Shown here: positions 35,965 through 48,952 of the stretch, one piece after another
Layout of the letters: the number at the start of each line of letters is the position of its first letter
Position numbering within the stretch: the first letter of the stretch is position 1
NCBI RefSeq assembly: GCF_035594125.1
Contig: NC_087173.1
Span: 8,533,986-8,597,985, forward strand
From: Scylla paramamosain
Lineage: Eukaryota; Arthropoda; Malacostraca; Decapoda; Portunidae
DNA: 64,000 nt
Reading direction: 5' to 3'
Notes under the pieces: model-generated
Database searches by the model: none
The model's input: the letters and a program-made list of their open reading frames with translations, nothing else
What the model was told of the DNA's origin: nothing
Made by a program: the position numbers and the translations under genes

Positions 35965-36195
35965 ATGGCATCGAAAACTGCGTGGTGGAATTAGAAACCA
36001 TGCGGTGGAATTAGAAACTTTTGTGGTGTGGTGTGGTGTGGTGATATTAAATATTTTTTTGTGGGATTATAAACCTTGTTTATGGGATTACGAACCTTGG
36101 TTATGGGATCAGAAACCACCTGGCCGGCCTAAAAAATCATGTAATGGGATTGAAAACTGTGTTGTGGGATTAGAAACCATACGGTGGAATAAAAA
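35965..36195. repeat. ~22-27-bp minisatellite
   Basis: Repeats of GTGGAATTAGAAACCATG / GTGGGATTAGAAACC / ATGGGATTACGAACCTTG, about nine degenerate copies, with a short (GTGTG)n insert near 36020. Confidence 0.8.
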
Positions 36196-36475
36196 AAAAA
36201 TATATGAAATATTTATCGTTTTCATTGTTATTTATTTTTTGTATATTTATTTATTTGTTGCGACCTCTCATTCTTCACATAACCAAAACACAACAGCTTA
36301 CTAACAACCTTACGTCGCGGGGGGTCAACGGGTTTTGCTGCTGTTTTTTGCTCTTGCTCTTCGCGTCGGCCTCAATTTTCACGAGGAAACACGGAACAGT
36401 CCCGCGTAATAAGAGTGAGTGGCTTGGCGTGTCGTGCGAGGAGTTGCCAGCGTCCAGTAGTAGTTGCTGACGCAT

Positions 36476-37062
36476 TAAGGATTCAGAAACGCTTTGGTCT
36501 CTCACCACGACGATTAGCCGTGTTCTGAAGAGTGTTTCTTCTGTTAATAATGCAGAAATCTTGCTAATCTGTCACTAGAACCGTAAAAAAAAACAGTTAA
36601 TAACCCGTGTCACTTCACAACGACTATTTTCAAAGATCACAGAGATGATTACCTGGATTTCTCAAGACTGTTTTTGTTATTATTGTAGAAATCTTTTTAA
36701 TTTGTCATTGAAACCGTAAAAAAAAACACTTCGAAAACCTTTGTCATTTCACCACGACTATTTTCAAGGGCTACATATATCATTAGCCAGGTTTCGCAAC
36801 ACTCTCCTGTTAGACTAGTAATGTAGAAATATATTGAATCTTACTCTAGAGCCGTAAAATCACTCAAACACGCTTCCACTTCACCACGATTATTTTCAAA
36901 GGCTGGGTTTCTAAGACTGTTTCTCCTGTTAATAATGTAGAAATCTTTTTTAGTCTGTCACTAGAACCGTAAATAAAATTAAAAGAATCCGTGTAACGTC
37001 AACTAGACTTGAACCTTTGGAAAGTAGTGGAGATGCGGCGCAGAAGCCTTTCAGAATACGGC
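36476..37062 (+). mobile_element. Inverted-repeat element, copy B, internally expanded, ~587 bp
   Basis: The ends are ATTCAGAAACGCTTTG and AGCCTTTCAGAATACGG, as in the 215-bp copies. The core (TTCACCACGACTATTTTCAAAG ... GTAGAAATCTT..TCTGTCACTAGAACCGTAAA, with variants) is repeated in tandem about four times (near 36504, 36614, 36748, 36877). Confidence 0.75.
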
Positions 37063-37395
37063 CCTAAGCCAGACAGACAGCCGCGGCGGACCGGTAGTTG
37101 AGCAAAACACTAATAAATAAAGGAACAAACTGCGGCTAAAACAAGGGTAGTATATTTTTCCTGAAGAAGGACGGCAGACGGGGGAAACCGCGCCACGTGT
37201 TCCATCTTCATTAATAAGAGCAAACCTGATTATTTACCCTGGCCTCGCGTGTTTCACCTGCAGAGGGCACGCACGCACGCACACACATGCACGCACACAC
37301 ACGCCACACATGTAAGGCGCTTTGTTATGACTGCAGTAAATTCCCAGGATCCCTTTTATGTTGTTTATAAGTTGTGATTGGCGGGCAGTTACTGG

Positions 37396-37756
<361 letters not shown>

Positions 37757-37911
37757 GCCACCACCACCACCATTATTTCTCTATACGTATCATGACTACA
37801 CGTGTTTTTGTTGCTCTGTTCGCTAATAGTTCTTGCCTAATACCCTTGCATGCTAACAAGGTCGCTACATTGTTATATTCAGTAGTTTAATATTGTTTTT
37901 ATCATTTGTCC

Positions 37912-38270
37912 TTTCAAGGTGTAAATGTTGTTGTTTTATTATTATTATTATTATTGTTATTTATTTCTTTTTTACTGGGGATGCTTATATTGTTTTATCT
38001 TTTTCTCCAGTTGTGAATGTTAATATTGTTTTAATTATTTTCCCTTGAAGCTGTTAAAAGTTTGTATTGTTCTTATAATTTTCTCTTCAAACTGCGAATG
38101 TTGATTATTGTTCCTCTTTCTCTTGAAACTGCGAATATTCATGTTTTCACAATTTTTCTCTTCAGTCTGTTAAACATTAACATTTTTTGACAATTTTCCC
38201 CTTCAAACTGCAAATGTTAATGCTCCAAAATTTTCCCTTTCAACTGCGAATATATTTTTCTTTTTCATTT
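37912..38270. repeat. Degenerate ~40-bp tandem repeat, about eight copies
   Basis: CAAACTGCGAATGTT-type starts followed by TTTTCTCTT-type ends recur near 37915, 38010, 38050, 38094, 38130, 38166, 38207 and 38244. Confidence 0.7.
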
Positions 38271-38475
38271 TACTTATCTTTTTTTTTTTTTTTCCTTCTC
38301 CCGCACATGACTTCTTCCGGTAATATATTCCGGTGATCCCCCTCCCTGCTGTCTGCAAACCTGAATATTCTCACGTCTTTCTTTTTTAAACTTTATTCTC
38401 TTTCATAATTTCCTACCGTGGCCTCTCTTGTTGAAGACTGGCAGAGTTTACAGTCCTGGTTAGAAGGAAGGGTTA

Positions 38476-38756
38476 AATTAGACAGGTTTGTAGACTAGAA
38501 TGATAAGGGGAAGTACGAGTAGATAGGTATGTTACGTTAGGTTAGGTTAGGTTTGTGGATGTGGGTAATAGGTGGATTTAGGTAGGTTAGGTTAGGTTAG
38601 GTTAGACAGGCTTGTGTATGAGAATGATATGTAGAAATAGGTAGGTTAGGTTAGGTTTGTGGATGAAGGTGATAGGTGGATGTAGGTAGGTAGGTAGATA
38701 TGTTAGGTTAGACAGGGTTGTGTATGAGAATGATATGTTAGAAGTAGGTAGGTATA
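38476..38756. repeat. TTAGG-containing higher-order repeat
   Basis: Units of roughly 105-125 bp begin TTAGACAGG (about 38478, 38603, 38709), continue TATGAGAATGATATGT, and contain runs of TTAGG pentamers followed by TTTGTGGATG. TTAGG is the usual arthropod telomere repeat. Confidence 0.8.
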
Positions 38757-39246
38757 TTTCGTACACGGACTGTCACGTGTATGTATGATGGCTCCTTGTA
38801 GCTTCCCTTATGTTCCCAAGTCGAATAACAAACACACCGCGCTTCCTTCCTCTGTGTTTTAAAGTTTTGCCTTAAGCTTGAGTCTCTGATATGCGAAGAA
38901 TCTGTCTGGCTTTTGTAAGGAGACTCAGCGGGCCAGAGGATAAGAAAAAAAGAAGAAAAAAAAAAAAAGAAAGAAACTTGCTGGAAAAAATGTTGGACTC
39001 ATTTATCTTTCTCTTTTTTGTTTCCATCAATTTCAATGCAGTAGGTTTTTTTATTTTTCATTTTATTTTATTTTATTTTATTTCATGTATTACGGAGACA
39101 GACCAAGGGGAAAAGATTAGAAATAAGAAAAAAATAAACATATTCATAATGCCGTTTCTTCTCTCCCCTTTCCTCCCCTTCACCCCATCACAAAAAAAAA
39201 AGAAAAGATCCAAAAGAAAGCCTTCAGTTTAGTTTAAGATGCGTCG

Positions 39247-39575
<329 letters not shown>

Positions 39576-39922
39576 TCCCCAATACGAAACTTTTAGCTTG
39601 GACACATTTACGCAGCATTATTTTTATGTATTTTTTTTTCTATGCATGAGAGCGGCTGATGTAAGGCCAAAGAAAGCAGAAAAAAAAACGCCCACTCATT
39701 TGCTGCTCTCAAAAAAAAGTTAATTAGAAAAGTGTAAAAAAATCGTATCCCTTTAAGTTTTTCCTTTTTTAATGTTGGTAATTATAGCTAATAACTCGTA
39801 TTGTTCTGACGATCATGTATAGTAAAAAATATTAGTGATTCGAAGCCGTTGGTATTGACTTTTAGAAACATATGGGCAAAGAAAAAGAAGGGTGCAAGAA
39901 GCCATCAGGCGCCACACACACA

Positions 39923-40279
<357 letters not shown>

Positions 40280-40688
40280 TCACATTCACCTGTTGTTTGA
40301 AAGCTAAAGTTAATCGGATTAATTTATTTACATTTTCACTCAACTCCTTTCATCCAGTTCACAATATATCACGAGCTTCCATATAAATCACAGTGACACC
40401 AGTTGACATTCCATTTTTCAGCCTTTTTCAACTTTGTTTTTACCGCTCCTATGTCATTAAAGAGTCGTATTTACCTGCCACCTGTTCGTTAATTAATTAC
40501 GTGTCTCAGGTCTCGATTTTACCTGTGTGTTGTGTGTTTTGTTGTTACCGGTGTTTGGTTTTGTGAGAGTGTTGGTGTTTGATGTTGTGTTGTGTGGTGT
40601 GCAAGTGTGGTATTTTTGTCAGTTAATCAATTAGTTTCAACAAATCTCGGTTGGTTGGTGAGTCTATTAGTGAGTCAGTTTGTTATTC

Positions 40689-41015
40689 AGTGAGTGAGTG
40701 AGTGAGTGAGTGAGTGAGTGAGTGAGTGAGTCGATGAAGCAAGTATTTAGTCAGTCCGTCAGTCAATGAGTGAGTCAATCTGTCAGTGAATGAGCGAGTG
40801 AGTCAGTCAATCACTCTTTCATTCAATTAGTCATTCATTTGTTAGAGCAGTCTATCAATAAATCAGTCGGTTCGTCTGTCAGTCAGTCTGTCTGCCGATC
40901 AAGGCAGACCATTCAATTAATCTGCCAGTGAGACAGCCAGCCAGCCAACTAGTGAGTCAATCAATCAATTAAACAACAATTCAGTCAGTCAGTCAGTCAG
41001 TCAATCAATCAGCCA
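40689..41015. repeat. (GTGA)n then degenerate GTCA/CAGT tetranucleotide repeats
   Basis: Perfect GAGT run at 40689-40731, followed by about 280 bp of diverged CAGTCAATCAAT-type units with a second clean run at 40981-41010. Confidence 0.85.
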
Positions 41016-41251
41016 TTTGACAACCAAGGACTGTACATTCACGACAACATCATTATCCATTATCCTGTTACAGCACCACCACCACCACCACCATCTCTCA
41101 GCCTTCACTTCGAGAGCTTCTATATAATATTAACAAAATTTTTGACGTTTTCGGCTTGCAATTATTGTTGTGCTGGCCTCCATTCGCAAAGGTTCAAGGG
41201 CGAGGGTTTAGAATATTTATACGTGGTTCCAGTTTCGGGATTGTGTGACCT

Positions 41252-41254
<3 letters not shown>

Positions 41255-41336
<82 letters not shown>

Positions 41337-41363
41337 CATTCTTCCTCTCTCTTTTCAGTATTG

Positions 41364-41417
<54 letters not shown>
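41255..41417. repeat. (GA)n and (TC)n arms 32 bp apart
   Basis: (GA)n at 41255-41333 and its complement (TC)n at 41366-41417 form an inverted repeat. Confidence 0.97.
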
Positions 41418-41420
<3 letters not shown>

Positions 41421-41929
41421 ACAATGTCTAACCCAGCCAGACGTTCCCTGTCCAACGTAATCAGCTATAACTAACTTCCTCTACAACTCCGTGACAACTT
41501 ACCCTACGCGGCTCATTACAAGTACAACCCCACGAGAGGCACTACAGTATTAAGCCCACACTCAGTAGAGAAACCAGTAGTGAGTTACCCTTATCGAAAC
41601 GACGAGAAAATGAACCTCGTATACAAGCCATAGAGAAAAAACCGTATCCAGTTATCCCCTTATAGAAACAAGTAGAGTAACCTTTCTCAAATACTCTAAC
41701 TTGTATCAACTTACCTTACGTACAAGAGAGAGAGAGAGATCGGGGCTGCAAATTTAATGGCCTCTCACATTAAGTAATCCTTTCCAAGTACTTATAGATA
41801 GGCAATTGATTCCCCAGTGATTGTCTCTCTCCTAGGGCCAGGAGGGGTCGTAATTACGTCAACTTCATAGGATTTGAGGCCAGCAGGGAGACGCCAGTTA
41901 GGTCACACACTTGATTCTTAAGTCCGGCA

Positions 41930-42300
41930 AGGAGATCGAGGAGGATGGTGAGAGGGAGAGGGAAAGGGAGGAGAGGGAGAAGGAGGGGAGTGGATACGAC
42001 AGACAGACGGATGGGGGAAGGGAAGGAAGGAAGGGAGGAAGGAGTGAAGGAAGGAAAGTAATGAAAAAAAGAAGGAATGAAGGCTGGGAAGGAGGGATGG
42101 GAGATATGAGACAAACAGACAGAGACAGATAGAAAGGCACAGATAGACACAGCCATAGAGATAAATAAAGATAGACACGAAGGCAGACACAGAAAGATAC
42201 ATCCAGAGAGAAACTCAAACAGACAAACACACAGACAGGCAGATGGAAGAACGAGAGGGTTGGATGGAAGTGGTGGAAGAGGTGGAAGGGAAAATATGAG
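41930..42300. repeat. Purine-rich tract with GGAAGGAA and ACAGACAG motifs
   Basis: Plus strand dominated by A and G. The Arg/Glu and Ser/Leu/Pro ORFs on both strands are translations of it. Confidence 0.75.
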
Positions 42301-42425
42301 CTAATGATAGGCTTAAATGGAGAAGGTTTGTTAAAGGGAAGGAACTCCATCACAGGTGCAGCCCCTTTTCACCTTTGCAATCTAGGAAACGACCTTCGAT
42401 TCTGTGGCTCGTGTTGGGGTATTTG

Positions 42426-42427
<2 letters not shown>

Positions 42428-42489
<62 letters not shown>

Positions 42490-42552
42490 AAGAGAAGAGA
42501 AGAGAAGAGAAGAGAGCGGTTTCATATGAGAGATGGAAGAGGATGCGAATTC

Positions 42553-42590
<38 letters not shown>
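42428..42590. repeat. (GA)n-(AGAGA)n and (GT)n microsatellites
   Basis: (GA)n to about 42485, AGAGA pentamers to 42516, and (GT)n at 42555-42590. Confidence 0.97.
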
Positions 42591-42943
42591 CATTCTATAT
42601 GCTATCAAAAGGAGTCTTGTTTCCTTTCCGTTCCTTCACTTGAAATTCAATCCTCTTAGTTGTTTATTCCTCTGCTAAGTTCACCTGTTAATTATGATTA
42701 CCTCTAGTGTGCAGCTTCATTCACTTTCATCATCATTATTTCCTCTCTCCTTTCATTCTTTCCTCCCTCCCTTCCTCCTTCTCTCCTTTTCTCTCTCTCT
42801 CTTCCTCCTCTATTTTCCTTTCTCTTTACATTTTCCGTGGTTTTCTTTGTATATACGTACGTTCATTAGCTAATATCGCTTCTGTATGTTTTTGTTAGCT
42901 TTTTCTCTCTCATTTATACTTTCTTGTTCGTCGTTATCGTTCG

Positions 42944-42995
<52 letters not shown>

Positions 42996-43020
42996 CTCCT
43001 CCTCCTCCTCCTCCTCCTCC
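42944..43020. repeat. (GTT)n-(CTC)n compound microsatellite
   Basis: GTT run to 42995, then CTC run to 43020. Confidence 0.97.
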
Positions 43021-43650
43021 ATCGTTACCTTAATGAGCAGGTGTGATGCGTTAATTACACCTGTTCTTACCTGTATCTCTCACTTGTGCATTTCACCTTC
43101 GTTCCTGATTCCCTTAATGATCTCACCAGCACGACACACACCTGGTCTTCATTGCTCGTTATCTCCTGCCCCTCCAATCACCCCTCTGATATCAGTGTAG
43201 TGAAATCAAACAGAATAAGGGATTTGAATGTCTATTGCTGGTTTAAATCCCTTTCAGAAATTCCATGTACTCGTAAAAGAAGCCTTTATTTATATTGTGG
43301 CGTCTATTATTTTAAATTTTCGCTGATCATAATGTAGTGGAATTAAACAGCGTAAAGTATCTGAGAGTCTATTGCTGGTTCAAATTTCTTTTAAGTAATC
43401 CCGTGTACTCGTATGAAATTAGTTGTTTATATTGTTTTCTATTATTTTTTTTTTATATTGTGTTGATTATTATATTGCCTGTATTTACACCTGTCTTGAT
43501 TACGTATTAGCATTTGCCTTCATTAACGTAGGTATTTTGTTTAACTTACAGCCTGTGTATGTAATATTCGTTTCTAACTGGGATTATTTTTAAAACCACA
43601 CCTACATATATGTATACCTGTTTTTAATTAGCTGTGTTCAATACAATACC

Positions 43651-43709
43651 TGCCTTGCCTTGCCTTGCCTTGCCTTGCCTTGCCTTGCCTTACCTTACCT
43701 TACCTTACC
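43651..43709. repeat. (CCTTG)n/(CCTTA)n pentanucleotide repeat
   Basis: About seven GCCTT units pass into about four ACCTT units by a single-base change. Confidence 0.95.
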
Positions 43710-44194
43710 GAGGAGTCGTGCTGACAATGCTGATAAGTGCTGACAATCAGTCTTCGCCACCTTCCTGTCTTTGCAAATTGCATTATTTATCTTGGAGTCT
43801 TGTTCAGTGCATTAACGTATCTACATATAACACCAACAAACAAATAGAACCTCACTGAACACCCACAGACACCACCTTAGATCCGTAATGAGTAAGATCA
43901 AACAATCATTTCTGGCGGGAACAAGTACAGGCGAAAGAAAGAAAGAAAAAGAAAAACTAATGAAAAAAGGTTCATTTGGTTCTTAATTAATTATTCGATA
44001 CTTAGCCGAGCGTGATTGCAGGTGCTTTTAGGAGATGACCTCTGCTTAATCAGTCCTCCAGTTCATTGCCAAGGTGGGGACTCAGTCTGCTCTGCCTCCC
44101 CTGCGTCCGTATTTGCATCCATTGTCTTGCTTTCCGTCAATATCCTTCGTCACTGCTTGAATATTTAATGAGTCTGCTCGTAATGCCACAGAGA

Positions 44195-45170
44195 CAAGAG
44201 GGCAGGGCAGGGAAGAGAAGAGGAGAGGAGGGGAGGACAGGAGAATTAGATTGAGAGAAGAGAGGTGGAATAAAGAGGCAGGAGTGAAAATAAGTGAAAA
44301 TAAGAGAGGACAGGGCAGGTCAGGGAAGGGAAGAGGAGAGGAGAGGAGAATGAGATTGAGAGGAGAGATGGGATAAAGAGGGAGCAGTGAAAGTAAGAGA
44401 GGAGGAAAGGAAGGGAAGAGAAGACAGGAGAATGAGGTTAAGAGAAAAGAGGTGGAATAAAGAAAGCGTGATAACAAGGGAGGTGAAAAGGATAGGGAAA
44501 TAGACAGACGGAAAAAAAGGGGGAGGAGGAGAAAATGGTGAAGATGGAATAAAGGGAAAGGAGTGAATGGGAAGAGTGATAGAAAAAATGATAGAAAAGG
44601 AGGATAGAAGGAAAAAAAAAAAACAGGAGGATGAAATGAGAGAAGAACAGCACGAGAGAAAGAGCAGGATAGGAAGAAAACGGAATAAAGAAAATAAAAT
44701 GAAAGTAAGAAGCTACAAGGAAGGAAGGAAAGAAGGAAGTGGAAAATAGAATACGGTAATAAGAAAATGAAAGGACAGAAAGGAAAATGTGAAGATGGAA
44801 GTAGGAAAGGAGCGAAAGTGAGAAGATGAGACAAGAGGAAATGATAGGAATATTAACACGAAAGGATAGGAAAGGGGAAGAAAGGATATAATAGGAAGAG
44901 AATAGGAGGAGAAAGTGAGAGCAAGAAAATAAAGGAAGAGGATGGAACGGGAGTTAGAAGAAGAGCAACAACAACAACGACAACAACAAAAAGAACAAGA
45001 AGAAAGAAGACAAGGCAGGGTAAGGGGATAAAAGAAAATAAGGAGAGGATGAGATAGGAGGAAAGTTTGTGTAAGAGGAGGGAAGAAAGAGGAGAGAGGA
45101 GGAGATCTGAAGGAAAAAAAAGGAGGGAAAAAAAAGGATGATGCAGGAGAAGGATAAGGGTTAAAAAGTC
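44195..45170. repeat. ~1-kb polypurine tract with ~95-109-bp internal repeats
   Basis: Nearly all A/G on the plus strand. GCAGGGAAG...GAGAATGAGATTGAGAG...GGAATAAAG is repeated from about 44199, 44308 and 44400. The 250-residue minus-strand ORF is its Phe/Leu/Ser-rich translation. Confidence 0.8.
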
Positions 45171-45230
45171 ACAAACTTGGAAGGAAACAAGGACTTGGTG
45201 GGAAGTATCCATCCCACAACAAGCCTGGGT

Positions 45231-45495
45231 GAGGAGGAGGAGGAGGAGGAGGAGGAGGAGGAGGAGGACAACGACGAAGATGGCGAAGGAGGTGAATATG
45301 AAGAAGACGAAGATGATGAAGATGAAAAAAAGAAGGAAAAGAAGACGAGGAGAGAGGAAAGACGACGATCAAGAAGACAAATAAAAAGAAAAACGACGAA
45401 AACGAAGGAAAAAGAGAAGGACGACGAGAACGAAGAGGAGGAGGAGGAGGAGGAGGAGGAGGAGGAGGAGGAGGAGGAGGAGGAGGAGGAGGAGG
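45231..45495. repeat. (GGA)n tracts with GAC/GAA-rich spacer
   Basis: GGA runs at 45231-45269 and 45434-45495. Confidence 0.95.
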
Positions 45496-45528
45496 AAAGA
45501 CGTATAGGCAGCTGACCTTTCTGCAAAC

Positions 45529-45669
<141 letters not shown>

Positions 45670-45739
45670 CAGTATATTACAGGTATTTACCCAACACCTG
45701 GGGAGGTTTTCCCGACTCACGCACGGAAGAGAGCTGAGA

Positions 45740-45935
45740 TACATATACATACATACATACATACATACATACATACATACATACATACATACACATACAT
45801 ACACACACAAACACATACACTAAGCATGTCTCCTGCACTATATAAATTTGAGAAAACTGCAATACATACACATACATACACACACAAACATATACACTAA
45901 GCATGTCTCCTGCACTATATAAATTTGAGAAAACT
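45740..45935. repeat. (ATAC)n and a 77-bp tandem duplication
   Basis: ATAC run at 45743-45800. TAAGCATGTCTCCTGCACTA then TATAAATTTGAGAAAACTGC occurs at 45821 and 45898 (period 77). Confidence 0.9.
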
Positions 45936-45962
45936 GCAATTTGAGAAAACTGAGATAAGAGA

Positions 45963-45963
<1 letters not shown>

Positions 45964-46037
<74 letters not shown>

Positions 46038-46080
46038 CATGTGCGTGCGTGCGTGCATGCGTGCGTGCGCGCGCGCGCGC
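45964..46080. repeat. (GT)n-(GC)n microsatellite
   Basis: (GT)n to about 46031, then GCGCGCATGTGCGTGCGTGC and a terminal GCGCGC run. Confidence 0.98.
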
Positions 46081-46299
46081 TTATAGTTTTATTTTTGGAA
46101 TTTTTTGGATAAATTTTCTTGTACAATCTTTATCATAGTTATTAAAAAAATGAATCCAAATGAGTTGAATTATATCTATACATGTATACTTCCCTATGAT
46201 CGGTGAATTATGTATGTGTATATGTACGTATGTATATATTTACTCGTATCTTCCTACCTACCTACCTACGAGTATCTGTCTATCCTTTTTGATTTTTTT

Positions 46300-46301
<2 letters not shown>

Positions 46302-46387
<86 letters not shown>
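46302..46387. repeat. (GT)n microsatellite
   Basis: Uninterrupted run ending in ATACGTACGTACGTA. Confidence 0.97.
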
Positions 46388-46390
<3 letters not shown>

Positions 46391-46659
46391 CGTACGTACG
46401 TAAGTACCAAACTGCCACCAGTTCAATATTGCCCGTCCATTGATTTGCCGCCACCTCTCGCCGTAAATCTGCCCACTGGTATATTTCCACGTTTTCTCTG
46501 TCGGTGGAGGAATCAGTTATCCAGAAAAAAGAAGGGAGTGGACGCAGTATTAACCACATATGTCAGCTGGTTCTCTTAAATTGCTGTATTGACACAACCG
46601 CGCCGTTAAAACCTTTCTCTTCCTCCACGCTTCTCGTAAAAGTCAATAGTGCTCGCGCT

Positions 46660-47000
46660 GTACTCCATATAAATAAAAAGGAAAATAATAAGAAAAATAC
46701 GAGTTTCGCCGGTTTTTCCGAGTTATTTTGTTACAGATTCTTCTTCTACTTGATTCTTTTTCTACTCCTTTCTTGAATTATTCCACGTCCTATGTTTGCT
46801 TATTATTCGAATTGTCCTCCATATAGATAAAACGAAAAAAAGAAAAAAAATGAAAATAGAAGTTTCACTACTTGATTCTTTTTCTACTCCTTTCTTGAAT
46901 TATTCCACGTTCTATGTTTGCTTATTATTCGAAGTGTACTCCATATAGATAAAACGAAAAAAAGGAAAAAAAAGAAAATAGAAGTTTCACTATTTTCTTA
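46660..47000. repeat. ~122-bp tandem duplication
   Basis: CTACTTGATTCTTTTTCTAC at 46746 recurs at 46868. Both copies end with CCATATAGATAAAACGAAAA and AGAAGTTTCACTA. A diverged earlier copy may start near 46660. Confidence 0.85.
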
Positions 47001-47159
47001 ACGGATTTGTCCTGTACTGTTTTCTTTCATTATCTCTCGTCTTTTTTTGCAGATCATCATTATTTAAAGTGTTCTTCATATGCATAATTTTTTCTGCTCA
47101 ATATTATTCGTGCCATCCTCGATATGAATAAAAAAAATGCAGGTTTCAGTAAAGTTTGC

Positions 47160-48310
47160 AATATTTTTACACAGTATCTACACAAATACATCTTTCACTC
47201 AAAAATTGATAACATAACATAATTTTTAATTTTCTCTTTTCTTTCTTCCTTTTTCTTTTTTAATTCTTTATTCTTTATAATTTCTTTCTTGAAGTTCGTA
47301 TTAATTTCAGCCTTTTATCCGACACTTGAAAAGTACTCGAGCTGTCCTGCATTAAATAAACACATTTTCAAGTATTCTGCATTAAAGTTGGACGTCCATA
47401 GCTCACTTTCACCCAAAAATCAATAGCGTTACATAATTTTTGATATTCCTCCTCGTTCGTAACAGTTAGACACTTTTTAAAACAATATTACTCGAATTTC
47501 AACATTTCTATACTAAATTTATACTTGCATATCTTCCCTTGACCTAAAAAATCAATAGCGTTACATTATGTCTGACATTTCTCCCCGTCTGTAACAATTC
47601 GACACTTTTTCAAACAATATAACTCGAATTTCAACATTTCTGCACAAAATTTACTCACACTTGTTCCTCTCACCCGAAAGTCAATAGTGTTACATAATTT
47701 ATGATGTTCTTTCTCGTTCGTGACTGTTCGACACTTTTGAAACAATATTACTCGAATTTCAACATTTTTTTTTACACTATATATTCGCTTGCCTTCCTTT
47801 CACCCAGAAATCAACAGCGTTACATAATTTCTGATATTCCCCCTTTCGTATCTGTTGGACACTGAAAACAATGCAACTCGAATTTCGGCACTTTTTCCAC
47901 TGTATCTACTACATTTACTTATCTTTCCTTGAGTTAAAAAATCAATAGCGTTACATAATTTCTGATGTTCCTCCCCGTTCGTATCAGTTCGATACGTTTT
48001 CAAACAGTATTGCACGAATTTCAACACCTTTCGGACCAAATCTTCACTTCGATATCTTCCTTTCACCTAAAAATCAATAGAATGCCTTAATTTCTCATAC
48101 ATCTCCCAGTTCGTAATCGCTTGACACCTTTTCACACCTTCAATATTACACGCATGTTTTCACATTTTTTACAACAAATCTAAACTTGCATAATTTTAGT
48201 TTCACTTATAAAGGAAAGGGAAAAAAGAAAAGAAAAAAAAAGAAAAGAAAATATCAGTTACATAATTTCTCTCGTACTTCTCCCAATTCGTAATTCGTAA
48301 TAGTTCGGAC
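47160..48310. repeat. ~130-bp satellite-like tandem array
   Basis: CAATAGCGTTACATAATTTC begins at 47421, 47553, 47682, 47812, 47943 and 48075 (spacings 132, 129, 130, 131, 132). Each unit also carries GTTCGACACTTTTTC, ACTCGAATTTCAACA and TCTTCCTTTCACC. Diverged copies flank it near 47207 and 48255. Confidence 0.9.
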
Positions 48311-48541
48311 TCTTTTTCAGACCGTTCCGGCGCTTCGAGACTTGAATGGAAGCATCTCGGCCCTACAGCGACAACACCTGTCTTCCTTCCGCCCCCCACT
48401 ACTCCCCACGACCCCCTTGCACCTTTTCCATGCCGCCAGGTTAAGGGGAAGCTGGCCACACCGTCTTCTGTTCCTGTCTCTTGTACGCAGTTTCTCAGAT
48501 GCCTTGTATTGACACGTGTGCTGTCTTGTTTGTGTTTATAG

Positions 48542-48890
48542 TCGTAGTAGTAGTAGTAGTAGTAGTAGTGTTTTCTGCATCTTTCTTCTACTTTTAGTCT
48601 TGCCATACAGTTCTGAAGATAGTTGTTTGGTAAAAAGATGATTAATTTGTTGGGAATGTTTCAGGACTTTTAGAGTTGGTTGCTCTTGGTTGCTCACAAT
48701 TCTCTTTGTCTCGTATCTCTAGTTTTTTTTTCTCTCTCTCTCTCTTTCTCTCAATATGACGCCACGCCACGCCACGCCACTGCACCATTCCACTCCGCCA
48801 CCACAGCTACCACCACCTCAGGCCTCGTCACTTCAAGGTATACTGTGCTACGATTGAACATTTCCTGCTGATTTGCTTAACATTATTATT

Positions 48891-48952
<62 letters not shown>
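48542..48952. repeat. (GTA)n and (TAC)n microsatellites
   Basis: (GTA)n at 48542-48570 and (TAC)n at 48891-48952, with degenerate ACTACTA repeats continuing to about 49170. Confidence 0.95.

Noticed and set aside
44082..44834. Minus-strand 250-residue ORF
   Set aside because: Translation of a polypurine tract with Phe/Leu/Ser/Pro bias; no domain.
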